Source of the DNA: DASUMF01 sp040510575
Lineage (GTDB): Bacteria; Actinomycetota; Acidimicrobiia; IMCC26256; DASPTH01
Assembly: GCA_040510575.1 (NCBI GenBank)
Contig: JBEVIU010000144.1
Span: 1 to 12,161, forward strand
Length of the DNA: 12,161 nucleotides
Direction of reading: 5' to 3'
This document shows, piece by piece, positions 1-5,264 of this stretch. The position numbers and the translations under genes are program-made. Below the pieces are notes generated by a model. It was given only the letters and a program-made list of their open reading frames with translations. It did no database searches and was not told where the DNA came from. Numbering within the stretch: position 1 is the stretch's first letter; every line of letters starts with the position of its first letter.

Positions 1-527
1 TCACCGCGGTGCTCGATCCGGTCGACGGCTCCACCAACTGCGCGCGCGGCATCCCCTATTGGGGAATCTCGGTGTGCGCACTCGACGCCGACGGCATGCT
101 CTGCTCGTTGGTCGAGAACGCCGCGACCGGTGCTGCCTACACCGCCGTGCGCGGTGAGGGTGCCTGGCTCGACGGTCGCCGGCTCGCCGCGGCGACCACC
201 TCCGCTGTCGAACGCTCCGTGATCGCGCTGGTCGCGATGCCCGAGCGGGAGCTGCCGTGGCGACAGTTCCGCGCGCTCGGATCGTCGGCGCTGTCACTGT
301 GTGACGTCGCCGCCGGAAGCCTCGACGGCCTGCTCGACGCATCCGACAGCGCGCACTGCGCCTGGGACTACCTCGGCGGGTTGCTGATCTGCCGCGAAGC
401 GGGTGCTGAGGTCGTCGACGTGCGCGATCGTGAGCTGGTCGTCGCCGATTTCGAAGCCCGCCGCCAACTGGTGGCCGCGTGCACGCCCGAATTGCTCGAC
501 GCGCTGCGCGCGGGGTTGGTTGCGTGA
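1..527 (+). CDS. Inositol monophosphatase family protein, 5' end missing
   Basis: This is the C-terminal part of a Mg-dependent sugar-phosphatase-like protein; the reading frame is open from base 3 at the window edge. It begins just before the metal-binding motif DPVDGSTN and keeps the second family signature AWDYLGGLLICREAG near the C-terminus, so both halves of the usual active site are represented. The N-terminal helices and the GEE metal ligand lie outside the window. Family members hydrolyse phosphate monoesters such as inositol 1-phosphate, histidinol phosphate or 3'-phosphoadenosine 5'-phosphate, and the substrate cannot be told from this fragment. The TGA stop overlaps the GTG start of the next gene, also a family member, which points to translational coupling. 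The GTG at base 9 is an internal codon and not a start. Confidence 0.88.
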   Translation, partial: TAVLDPVDGSTNCARGIPYWGISVCALDADGMLCSLVENAATGAAYTAVRGEGAWLDGRRLAAATTSAVERSVIALVAMPERELPWRQFRALGSSALSLCDVAAGSLDGLLDASDSAHCAWDYLGGLLICREAGAEVVDVRDRELVVADFEARRQLVAACTPELLDALRAGLVA

Positions 528-1321
528 GCACGCACGACGACCTCGACCTCGACCTCGACGCGTTGCTCCGGGCGGCACTCGACGCGGCAGCGGCCGGCGG
601 GCGGATCGTGCGCGACGCGTTCGGCGCGGCGCGCAACGTGCGCGAGAAGGCGCCTGGCGACCTCGTGAGCGACACCGACCACGCGAGCGAAGCCGCGGTG
701 CGCGACGCGCTCGCCGCATCGGCACCGGGCGTGGCGTTCTTCGGCGAGGAGAGTGGGGGAGAGCGGGCCGACGTCGGTTGGTTCGTCGATCCGCTCGACG
801 GCACCGCGAACTTCGTGCATGGTTTCCCCGTGGTCGGAGTGTCGATCGGGCTCGTGGCGTACGGCGAGCCCGTGGTGGGAGTCGTCGACGCGCCGATCCT
901 CGGCGACACCTACTGGGCGCGACGCGGCGGTGGTGCGTTCCGCAACGGCGAGGCCATGCGGGTGAGCGACCGACCGGTGGCCAGCGCGATCTGTGCCACC
1001 GGGTTCCCGTTCCGGGCGAAGCGCGAGCGGCTCGATGAGTATCTGCCCACCTTCGAGCGCGCGCTGCGTGCCTTCGAAGATCTCCGGCGGGCCGGGGCGG
1101 CGAGCCTGGATCTCTGCTGGACCGCTGCTGGGGTGCTCGACGGATACTTCGAGCAGGCGCTCGGCACCTGGGACGTCGCTGCGGGGGCGCTGCTCGTACG
1201 GGAGGCGGGTGGCGTGGTCACCGACTGGCACGGCGACGACCGGGCGTGGCTCGAATCGGGCGACATCGTCGCCGGGCCACCAGCGGTGCACGCTCGCATC
1301 CTGGAGATCGCTGGAATGTGA
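524..1321 (+). CDS. Inositol monophosphatase family protein
   Basis: This is a complete 265-residue Mg-dependent phosphomonoesterase of the inositol monophosphatase fold, close to the usual family length. The visible active-site parts are GEES (E75/E76), DPLDGTANF (D89 and D92) and WDVAAGALLVREAGG (D217). Actinobacterial relatives include inositol-1-phosphatases and HisN-type histidinol-phosphatases; motifs alone do not separate them. The GTG start at 524 is preferred over an in-frame ATG at 479 because the GTGA overlap with the upstream stop is a typical coupled junction, and because the longer version adds an arginine-rich stretch read from inside the previous gene. The N-terminus carries an acidic Asp-Leu run encoded by a short tandem repeat. 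The preceding paralogue is probably in the same operon. Confidence 0.92.
   Translation: MSTHDDLDLDLDALLRAALDAAAAGGRIVRDAFGAARNVREKAPGDLVSDTDHASEAAVRDALAASAPGVAFFGEESGGERADVGWFVDPLDGTANFVHGFPVVGVSIGLVAYGEPVVGVVDAPILGDTYWARRGGGAFRNGEAMRVSDRPVASAICATGFPFRAKRERLDEYLPTFERALRAFEDLRRAGAASLDLCWTAAGVLDGYFEQALGTWDVAAGALLVREAGGVVTDWHGDDRAWLESGDIVAGPPAVHARILEIAGM
541..559 (+). repeat. Short in-frame tandem repeat (CCTCGA x3)
   Basis: Three perfect copies of the hexamer CCTCGA lie just after the start codon of the second phosphatase and encode the alternating Asp-Leu run at residues 6-12. The unit is a multiple of three, so copy-number change would keep the frame. It probably has no function beyond a flexible acidic N-terminus. 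Confidence 0.7.
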
Positions 1322-1364
1322 CGAGCGTCAAGGTCGGTGGCGTCCGTGCCGATCATCCGGGGGT

Positions 1365-1379
1365 AGAGGCGGGGCCTCT
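1365..1379 (+). terminator. Small hairpin after the phosphatase pair
   Basis: AGAGGC and GCCTCT form a 6-bp stem around a GGG loop, 44 bases after the phosphatase stop and 20 bases before the next start codon. There is no T-run, so this is at best a weak termination or mRNA-processing element. Confidence 0.25.
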
Positions 1380-1399
1380 CGAAACCTCCGGAGCCAGCA

Positions 1400-2455
1400 A
1401 TGGGTGACGTCCTCGAGTCGACCGAGTCAGGATGGCGGCCCGATCCGTCGGGCCGGTACGAGTGGCGATACTGGGACGGCGGCTGGACGAACCGCGTCGC
1501 GAACTCCGGCCGGCCCAACGACCCGGGAGGCACCACACCCTCCGGCTCTCCCGCGCCCGCCGGCCCCGATGCCGCGCCCGCCGCCGTCGCGGCTCCCGAG
1601 CCTGGCCCTGCACGCCCTGTGGCTCCTGCTTCGGCTCCGGACGCAGCCGAGCCCACCGACCCGTTCGCAGTGCTTCGGGCGCCCCGTTCGAGCGCCGAAC
1701 AGGCTCCACCCGCTGCTGCTCCTGTCTTCCCCACATCCGCGCAGCCGACGGGGCCCGTCCCGACTTCGCCAGTTCCCGCGTCGCCGGTACCGACGTCGAT
1801 GGTGCCGACGCATCCCACGAAGCACGACGGATCCTCGGGAACGGCGTGGGATGCTCCCTACGTGCCCGCGGACGGCGACCCGTCGGGGGCGCGCTCGGGC
1901 GCCGGCGGTACGTCACGCTTGCACCGCGGCATCCTGGGTACGGTCGCCGGCTTCTTCCGCAGCTTCTGGGAGCAGGAGGAGTCGTACCACTCGCCCAACG
2001 CCGGTGTGCAGCTGCCGCCTCATCCGAAGGAGCAGCAGCTCGCGCCGCCGCCGAACTACGCACGCGCGGGCCTCGTGATGCTCGCCGCTGCCGGTGTCGC
2101 GATCGGCGCCTACCTGCCGTGGATCTCGGGTCACATCAGTGGCAATCGCTACGAGCTCACCGGCTACCAGCTCAACGAGGCCTGGGGCTTCACCTGGGTC
2201 GCCGCCGCGTTCGCGCTGGCCGCGATGCTCGGCGCGCGGCGCCGCGTGATGGGATGGGTCACGATGGCCATGGCGGTCGTGGTGGCAGGCCTCGTGGCCA
2301 AGCAGCTGCTCGACACCCATGACATGGTCACGTCGCTCAACCGGAACCAGACGAACGACCTCGGGATCGGCGTGGGCCTCTGGATCATGCTGGCCGCCGC
2401 GGCCATCGGGCTGATCGCCGCCTTCCGCCTCGACACGCCCGCAGAAATCGTTTGA
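1400..2455 (+). CDS. DUF2510 domain membrane protein
   Basis: This is a 351-residue protein of unknown function. Residues 10-32 (GWRPDPSGRYEWRYWDGGWT) match the DUF2510 pattern, a short Trp-rich module found at the N-terminus of many actinobacterial membrane proteins. Residues 40-150 form a long Pro/Ala/Ser/Thr-rich linker that includes repeated PVPTS-like units near 130-145. The C-terminal third holds four predicted membrane helices at about 222-243, 262-280, 284-305 and 322-343, so the DUF2510 module and linker are probably cytoplasmic. There is no signal peptide. The ATG is well supported by GGAG eight bases upstream, which sits in the palindrome CTCCGGAG. The TGA stop lies inside the candidate -35 box for the downstream whiB7 leader, so read-through transcription from this gene could also reach whiB7. 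Confidence 0.88.
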   Translation: MGDVLESTESGWRPDPSGRYEWRYWDGGWTNRVANSGRPNDPGGTTPSGSPAPAGPDAAPAAVAAPEPGPARPVAPASAPDAAEPTDPFAVLRAPRSSAEQAPPAAAPVFPTSAQPTGPVPTSPVPASPVPTSMVPTHPTKHDGSSGTAWDAPYVPADGDPSGARSGAGGTSRLHRGILGTVAGFFRSFWEQEESYHSPNAGVQLPPHPKEQQLAPPPNYARAGLVMLAAAGVAIGAYLPWISGHISGNRYELTGYQLNEAWGFTWVAAAFALAAMLGARRRVMGWVTMAMAVVVAGLVAKQLLDTHDMVTSLNRNQTNDLGIGVGLWIMLAAAAIGLIAAFRLDTPAEIV

Positions 2456-2481
2456 CGCCTGCGCGCGAACGTGCTTATCTG
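2445..2481 (+). promoter_or_regulatory. Candidate WhiB7-type autoregulated promoter
   Basis: A good -35 box TTGACG (2452-2457) is followed after 17 bases by TTATCT (2475-2480), or after 18 bases by TATCTG, a mediocre -10. AAAT at 2445-2448 lies three bases upstream of the -35 box. WhiB7-activated promoters are known to carry a short AT-rich element just upstream of the -35, contacted by the AT-hook. In this GC-rich sequence the match stands out. A start near 2487 is inferred. The weak -10 limits confidence; TACGGT at 2507-2512 is an alternative -10 but has no matching -35. Confidence 0.42.
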
Positions 2482-2541
2482 AACGGCTCGAACGTTGGTC
2501 GCCGACTACGGTGACCGGCTGATTCCCGACACCGACGGATC

Positions 2542-2724
2542 ATGACCATGCAGACCTTCGCACAGCGCTATGGAACGGCCGCCGCTGCCACCTCGCGCGC
2601 TCGCGAGGCGTCGCAGTTCGGCCTCATGGCCAACGGCTCGTGGTCGATTCGGTGCGGCTTCGTCGTGCCGACCACCGACCACAAGCACGAGCGGCCCCGC
2701 CGGCTCACGGTGATCCCCACCTGA
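2542..2724 (+). CDS. Small upstream ORF (60 aa), putative leader peptide of whiB7
   Basis: I do not recognise this 60-residue peptide. It is polar and basic towards its C-terminus, has one Cys (residue 38), and has no signal peptide or membrane helix. It ends 26 bases before a perfect intrinsic terminator and lies wholly in the leader of a WhiB7-type gene, so its likely role is regulatory, with its translation acting as the sensor. The ribosome binding site is weak, with only a GGA a few bases before the ATG at 2542; the in-frame ATG at 2548 is an alternative start. Alternatively the transcript 2487-2783 is a small RNA and the ORF is incidental, though an open frame of this size by chance is common in such GC-rich DNA. 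Confidence 0.5.
   Translation: MTMQTFAQRYGTAAAATSRAREASQFGLMANGSWSIRCGFVVPTTDHKHERPRRLTVIPT
2591..2608 (+). other. Perfect hairpin inside the upstream ORF
   Basis: CCTCGCG (2591-2597) and CGCGAGG (2602-2608) form a perfect 7-bp stem with a four-base loop at codons 17-23 of the upstream ORF. It could act as a pause structure or be one arm of the attenuator fold. Most of it is GC-rich coding sequence, so chance is possible. Confidence 0.4.
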
Positions 2725-2750
2725 TCGCACCACCAGGGGAAACACACCGA

Positions 2751-2783
2751 GGCCGCCGGGGCAACCCGGCGGCCTTTTCTTTT
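2751..2783 (+). terminator. Strong intrinsic terminator in the whiB7 leader
   Basis: GGCCGCCGGG (2751-2760) and CCCGGCGGCC (2765-2774) form a perfect 10-bp stem closed by a GCAA tetraloop of the stable GNRA type, followed at once by TTTTCTTTT (2775-2783). It is the only clear T-tract terminator in the window. It stands 26 bases after the upstream ORF stop and 97 bases before the whiB7 start, so it must be read through for whiB7 to be made from the leader promoter. Confidence 0.93.
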
Positions 2784-2866
2784 GCCCGAAAACGCCCCGC
2801 CGACCACCGCAGCCACCGACCAACCCCACGACACGCACCCACGAATCGGACCGGAGAAGAGAGAGC

Positions 2867-2873
2867 AGGGGAG
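2867..2873 (+). promoter_or_regulatory. Ribosome binding site of whiB7
   Basis: AGGGGAG, a strong Shine-Dalgarno sequence, ends six bases before the ATG at 2880. It fixes this start and argues against the in-frame ATG at 2640, which lies upstream of the terminator. Confidence 0.85.
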
Positions 2874-2879
2874 ACGACG

Positions 2880-3233
2880 ATGTTCGCCGCCGAACAGACC
2901 GAGATCATCGAGAACGAGATCGTGAGACAGGAGCCCTGGCGGATCGACGCGCGCTGCGCGGACAGCTCGTCCGCGCTCGTCGACCTGTTCTTCTCCGAGC
3001 AGCTCGACGACATCCTGCGCGCGAAGGCGTTCTGTCAGGAGTGCCCGGTGCGTGAGCCGTGCCTCGAGGCCGCCGTCGAGCGGCGCGAGCCGTGGGGCGT
3101 GTGGGGCGGGGAGCTGTTCGCGAACGGCAAGGTGCTCGCGAACAAGCGCCGCCGCGGGCGTCCGCCGAAGGTCGCGCCGCCCGAGCCCGTCATCGAGGAG
3201 CTCGTTCCCATGTACGTGGAGAAGAGCGCCTGA
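2880..3233 (+). CDS. whiB7: WhiB7-type iron-sulfur transcription factor
   Basis: This 117-residue WhiB-family regulator has the four [4Fe-4S] ligands C26, C52, C55 and C61 (Cys-25 residues-Cys-x2-Cys-x5-Cys), the EPWGVWGGE turn at 70-78, and an AT-hook RRRGRPPK at 90-97. The RGRP AT-hook directly after the turn distinguishes WhiB7/WblC from other WhiB classes. Known WhiB7 binds the primary sigma factor and activates antibiotic-resistance genes after ribosome-targeting drugs, contacting AT-rich DNA upstream of the -35 box. A Pro/Glu-rich tail of about 20 residues follows the hook; the mycobacterial protein ends soon after it. The start is set by AGGGGAG six bases upstream. Regulation is probably by leader attenuation plus autoactivation. 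Assignment to WhiB is near certain; assignment to WhiB7 is likely. Confidence 0.93.
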   Translation: MFAAEQTEIIENEIVRQEPWRIDARCADSSSALVDLFFSEQLDDILRAKAFCQECPVREPCLEAAVERREPWGVWGGELFANGKVLANKRRRGRPPKVAPPEPVIEELVPMYVEKSA

Positions 3234-3253
3234 CGGCCAGTGGGCCTGACCGA

Positions 3254-3273
3254 CCGGTCGCGCACGCGACCGG
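3254..3273 (+). terminator. Hairpin downstream of whiB7
   Basis: CCGGTCGCG (3254-3262) and CGCGACCGG (3265-3273) are perfect complements, giving an 8-bp stem with a GCAC loop, 20 bases after the whiB7 stop. There is no T-run. The position fits a terminator or a 3'-end stabiliser of the whiB7 transcript. The rest of 3234-3385 holds no gene I can support. Confidence 0.45.
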
Positions 3274-3385
3274 CACACGAGATCACCGCACAAAGGCGGG
3301 CCGGGGTGACGACGGCGGGGGCATCACTCCCCCCGGTGCCCCAGCGAGCCCCGGTCCGCCGCGGTCAATCGCAAGGCACAGCCTG

Positions 3386-3391
3386 TACCGT
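3386..3391 (+). promoter_or_regulatory. Candidate -10 box of the tRNA-Val gene
   Basis: TACCGT fits the actinobacterial TANNNT -10 pattern and would start transcription about six bases before the mature tRNA. No convincing -35 is visible; the sequence about 17 bases upstream is GGTCAA. Confidence 0.4.
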
Positions 3392-3403
3392 GGCTGGCCT
3401 TCC

Positions 3404-3476
3404 GGGCGTTTAGCTCAGCTGGTAGAGCGCCGCTCTTACAAGGCGGATGTCGGGGGTTCGAGTCCCTCAACGCCCA
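3404..3476 (+). tRNA. tRNA-Val (anticodon TAC)
   Basis: A complete 73-base cloverleaf is visible. The acceptor stem is GGGCGTT/AACGCCC, the D stem GCTC/GAGC, and the anticodon stem 3430-3434/3442-3446 has one G-U pair. The loop CTTACAA carries anticodon TAC at 3437-3439, the T loop is TTCGAGT, and the discriminator base is A. The 3' CCA is not encoded and must be added after transcription. It reads GTA, and by wobble other GTN, valine codons. It stands alone, with no neighbouring tRNA. No integrase or duplicated 3' end is visible nearby, so it is not marked as an attachment site. Confidence 0.97.
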
Positions 3477-3494
3477 CCCGTGTCGTGTGATGCT

Positions 3495-3535
3495 GCGCCT
3501 TCGCGGGGGTATTCGTCGTGACGACCCGCGGGCGC
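3495..3535. terminator. Long hairpin between tRNA-Val and the convergent hydrolase gene
   Basis: GCGCC (3495-3499) and CGCGGG (3502-3507), separated by TT, pair with CCCGCG (3525-3530) and GGCGC (3531-3535), giving an 11-bp stem with a two-base bulge. TCGT/ACGA inside the loop extends it. The structure lies between two convergent genes and abuts the hydrolase stop codon, so it could serve both strands. There is no T-run on either strand. Confidence 0.45.
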
Positions 3536-4291
3536 CTATGAGCGCTTGGCGAGGTACTCGACGATCGCTTCCTGCGTCGCGCGTTGGTCCTTCACGCCGG
3601 CGTGGTCGCCCGCGGTGGTGACGGCTTCGGCGTCGGCCAGACGCGCTGCCAGCGGGTCCGGTGCGCCTGCGCCGACGTCGTCGGAACCGGTCACGATCAG
3701 CACCGGCACGCGCACGTCGTCGACGAAGTCGATGATCTCCGGTTTCGGCGCCGACATGAGCGCCGCCAGCGCGACGCGATCGGCGTGGATCGCGTCGGCC
3801 ATCTCGCGGTAGTGGCGCAGCGCCGCCGGTTCGATCGAGTCGGGATCGTCGGTGAGGAGCACGTCGGACAGGGCGCCGGCGCCGGGTGCGCCTTCCGCGA
3901 GTCGCAAGCTGCTCTCGCCGACGCCGAGCGCGACGACGCCGCGCACGCGATCGTCGAGCGTGGCGAGGTGGAGGCCTGTGCGCGCGCCCATCGAGAAGCC
4001 GACGACGAAGCACGCCTCGACGCCGAGGGTGTCGAGCAGCGAGGTTGCGTCGCGTGTGAGCACGTCACCGGTGTACGCCTCGGTGTCGTGCGGCTTGTCC
4101 GACAGCCCGTGCCCGCGTGCGTCGTAGCCCACGGTGCGGTATCCCTCGTCGAGCAGACGGTCGAGGATGCCGGAGCGCACCCAATCGATGTTGACGTCAC
4201 CCACGAACCCGTGCAGGAGGAGCACGACCGTGCCCTCACCCTGGTCGTCGTAGTACAACGAGGTTCCGTCGGCGGCGGTGAAGTGCGGCAT
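3536..4291 (-). CDS. Alpha/beta hydrolase
   Basis: This is a 251-residue cytoplasmic hydrolase of the alpha/beta fold. It has the oxyanion-hole HG at 27-28, the nucleophile elbow GFSMG with Ser100, an acid candidate in TGSDD (Asp204/Asp205) and His230 in GDHAG, which completes a catalytic triad in the right order. DARGHGLSD at 57-65 is typical of the esterase / haloalkane dehalogenase / lactonase group. The substrate is unknown; esters, lactones or meta-cleavage products are all possible. No signal peptide is present. The ATG is preceded by no clear Shine-Dalgarno sequence. A TAGCGT box on the minus strand at 4300-4305 would start transcription almost at the ATG, so a leaderless mRNA is possible. 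It diverges from an SDR gene across 35 bases. Confidence 0.92.
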   Translation of the reverse strand: MPHFTAADGTSLYYDDQGEGTVVLLLHGFVGDVNIDWVRSGILDRLLDEGYRTVGYDARGHGLSDKPHDTEAYTGDVLTRDATSLLDTLGVEACFVVGFSMGARTGLHLATLDDRVRGVVALGVGESSLRLAEGAPGAGALSDVLLTDDPDSIEPAALRHYREMADAIHADRVALAALMSAPKPEIIDFVDDVRVPVLIVTGSDDVGAGAPDPLAARLADAEAVTTAGDHAGVKDQRATQEAIVEYLAKRS

Positions 4292-4326
4292 GGTGCTGCA
4301 CGCTACTCAGGGCGGGGGAGCGACAC

Positions 4327-5235
4327 ATGGGTGCACTGGACGGACGGGTTGCGGTGATCACCGGCGCGGGGCGCGGGATCGGCCGCGAGCACGCGTTGCT
4401 CTTCGCTCGCGAGGGTGCGCGCGTGGTCGTCAACGACCTCGGTGGTACGGCCGACGGCGCGGGTGCCGACGCAGGCCCGGCGCACGACGTGGTCGAGGAG
4501 ATCCGCGCGTTCGGCGGCGAAGCGGTCGCGCACACCGAGAGCGTGTCGTCGTGGGAAGGCGGCCAGAGCGTCATCCAGACCGCGCTCGACACGTTCGGCG
4601 ACCTGCACGTGCTCGTGAACAACGCAGGGATCCTGCGCGACCGCATGCTCGTGAACATGTCGGAAGCGGAGTGGGACTCCGTGATCAACGTCCACCTCAA
4701 GGGTCACTTCGTGCCGACGAAGTTCGCGGCCGTCTACTGGCGCGAACAGGTGAAGGCGGGCAAGGAGGTGAAGGCGTCGGTGATCGGCACATCGTCGACG
4801 TCGGGGCTGTTCGGCAACGCGGGACAGACCAACTACGGCGCGGCGAAGACGGGCATCGCGACCTTCATCATCATCACGCAGATGGAGCTCGGCCGCTACG
4901 GCGTGCGGTGCAACGCGATCGCGCCTGCCGCGATGACGCGGCTCATTCAGACCATTCCCGGGGTCGAGGACCGTGACCGTCACGACGAGCACGGCTTCGA
5001 CCCGATGGATCCGGGCAACGTCTCGCCGTTCGTTGCCTACCTCGCCACCGAGGACTGCCCGATCGCGGGCAAGGTGTTCTACGTGGCCGGGGGTGAGGTC
5101 GGGCTGTTCGAGCCGTACACGATCATCGACCGGGTCACGAAGGACGGGCGGTGGACCATCGACGAGCTCCGCGACCAGGCCGCCCGGTTCGCCGACGTCG
5201 AGTTCGACTACGGACGCAGCCCCGTCGACCTCTGA
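4327..5235 (+). CDS. Short-chain dehydrogenase/reductase (SDR family)
   Basis: This 302-residue NAD(P)-dependent oxidoreductase has the Rossmann motif TGAGRGIG at 12-19, NNAG at 98-101 and catalytic Ser157, Tyr170 and Lys174 (YGAAK). VVNDLGG after the second strand resembles the 3-hydroxyacyl-CoA dehydrogenase part of peroxisomal multifunctional enzyme type 2 (HSD17B4-like), in which Asp37 would favour NAD over NADP. A role in beta-oxidation of fatty acids or steroid side chains is therefore likely but not proven. The 50 extra C-terminal residues compared with a minimal SDR end in a charged tail. The ATG has GGGGGAG seven bases upstream. Its stop codon lies inside an inverted repeat shared with the convergent SDR gene. 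Confidence 0.93.
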   Translation: MGALDGRVAVITGAGRGIGREHALLFAREGARVVVNDLGGTADGAGADAGPAHDVVEEIRAFGGEAVAHTESVSSWEGGQSVIQTALDTFGDLHVLVNNAGILRDRMLVNMSEAEWDSVINVHLKGHFVPTKFAAVYWREQVKAGKEVKASVIGTSSTSGLFGNAGQTNYGAAKTGIATFIIITQMELGRYGVRCNAIAPAAMTRLIQTIPGVEDRDRHDEHGFDPMDPGNVSPFVAYLATEDCPIAGKVFYVAGGEVGLFEPYTIIDRVTKDGRWTIDELRDQAARFADVEFDYGRSPVDL

Positions 5236-5264
5236 CCCGCCTCAACGGAATCGAAGGTCAGAGG
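5229..5264. terminator. Bidirectional terminator shared by two convergent SDR genes
   Basis: CCTCTGACC (5229-5237) and GGTCAGAGG (5256-5264) form a perfect 9-bp inverted repeat with an 18-base loop. The stop codon of the plus-strand gene (5233-5235) lies in the left arm and that of the minus-strand gene (5258-5260) in the right arm. As a result both mRNAs end in the same eight bases, CTCTGACC. There is no T-run. Confidence 0.6.

Larger units (their letters stand above)
2487..2879 (+). promoter_or_regulatory. whiB7 leader, candidate translation-dependent attenuator
   Basis: About 390 bases separate the inferred transcript start from the WhiB7 start codon. In order, the leader holds a 60-codon ORF (2542-2724), a strong intrinsic terminator (2751-2783), and a C/A-rich stretch with little self-pairing that ends in the whiB7 ribosome binding site. 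In mycobacteria and streptomycetes whiB7/wblC is known to be controlled by such a leader: translation of the upstream ORF favours termination, and ribosome inhibition favours read-through. A candidate antiterminator is visible. GGCC (2693-2696) and GCCGG (2699-2703), with a two-base bulge between them, can pair with 2766-2774, the 3' arm of the terminator. That upstream arm covers codons 51-54 of the ORF, where a ribosome near the stop codon would mask it. The layout is seen; the mechanism here is inferred. Confidence 0.62.

Noticed and set aside
1319..1330. Small palindrome TGACG-AG-CGTCA overlapping the stop of the second phosphatase
   Set aside because: The loop is only two bases and the stem five, too small to support a terminator or operator call.
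2640..2879. N-terminal extension of WhiB7 to the in-frame ATG at 2640
   Set aside because: It would place the terminator inside the coding region, and the ATG at 2880 has a strong ribosome binding site.
3318..3342. Hairpin GGGGCA/TGCCCC upstream of the tRNA gene
   Set aside because: It is a 6-bp stem in a very G/C-biased stretch with no T-run and no clear gene end nearby.
3404..3476. tRNA-Val gene as an integration site of a mobile element
   Set aside because: No integrase gene, no duplicated tRNA 3' end and no change of gene type are seen on either side.
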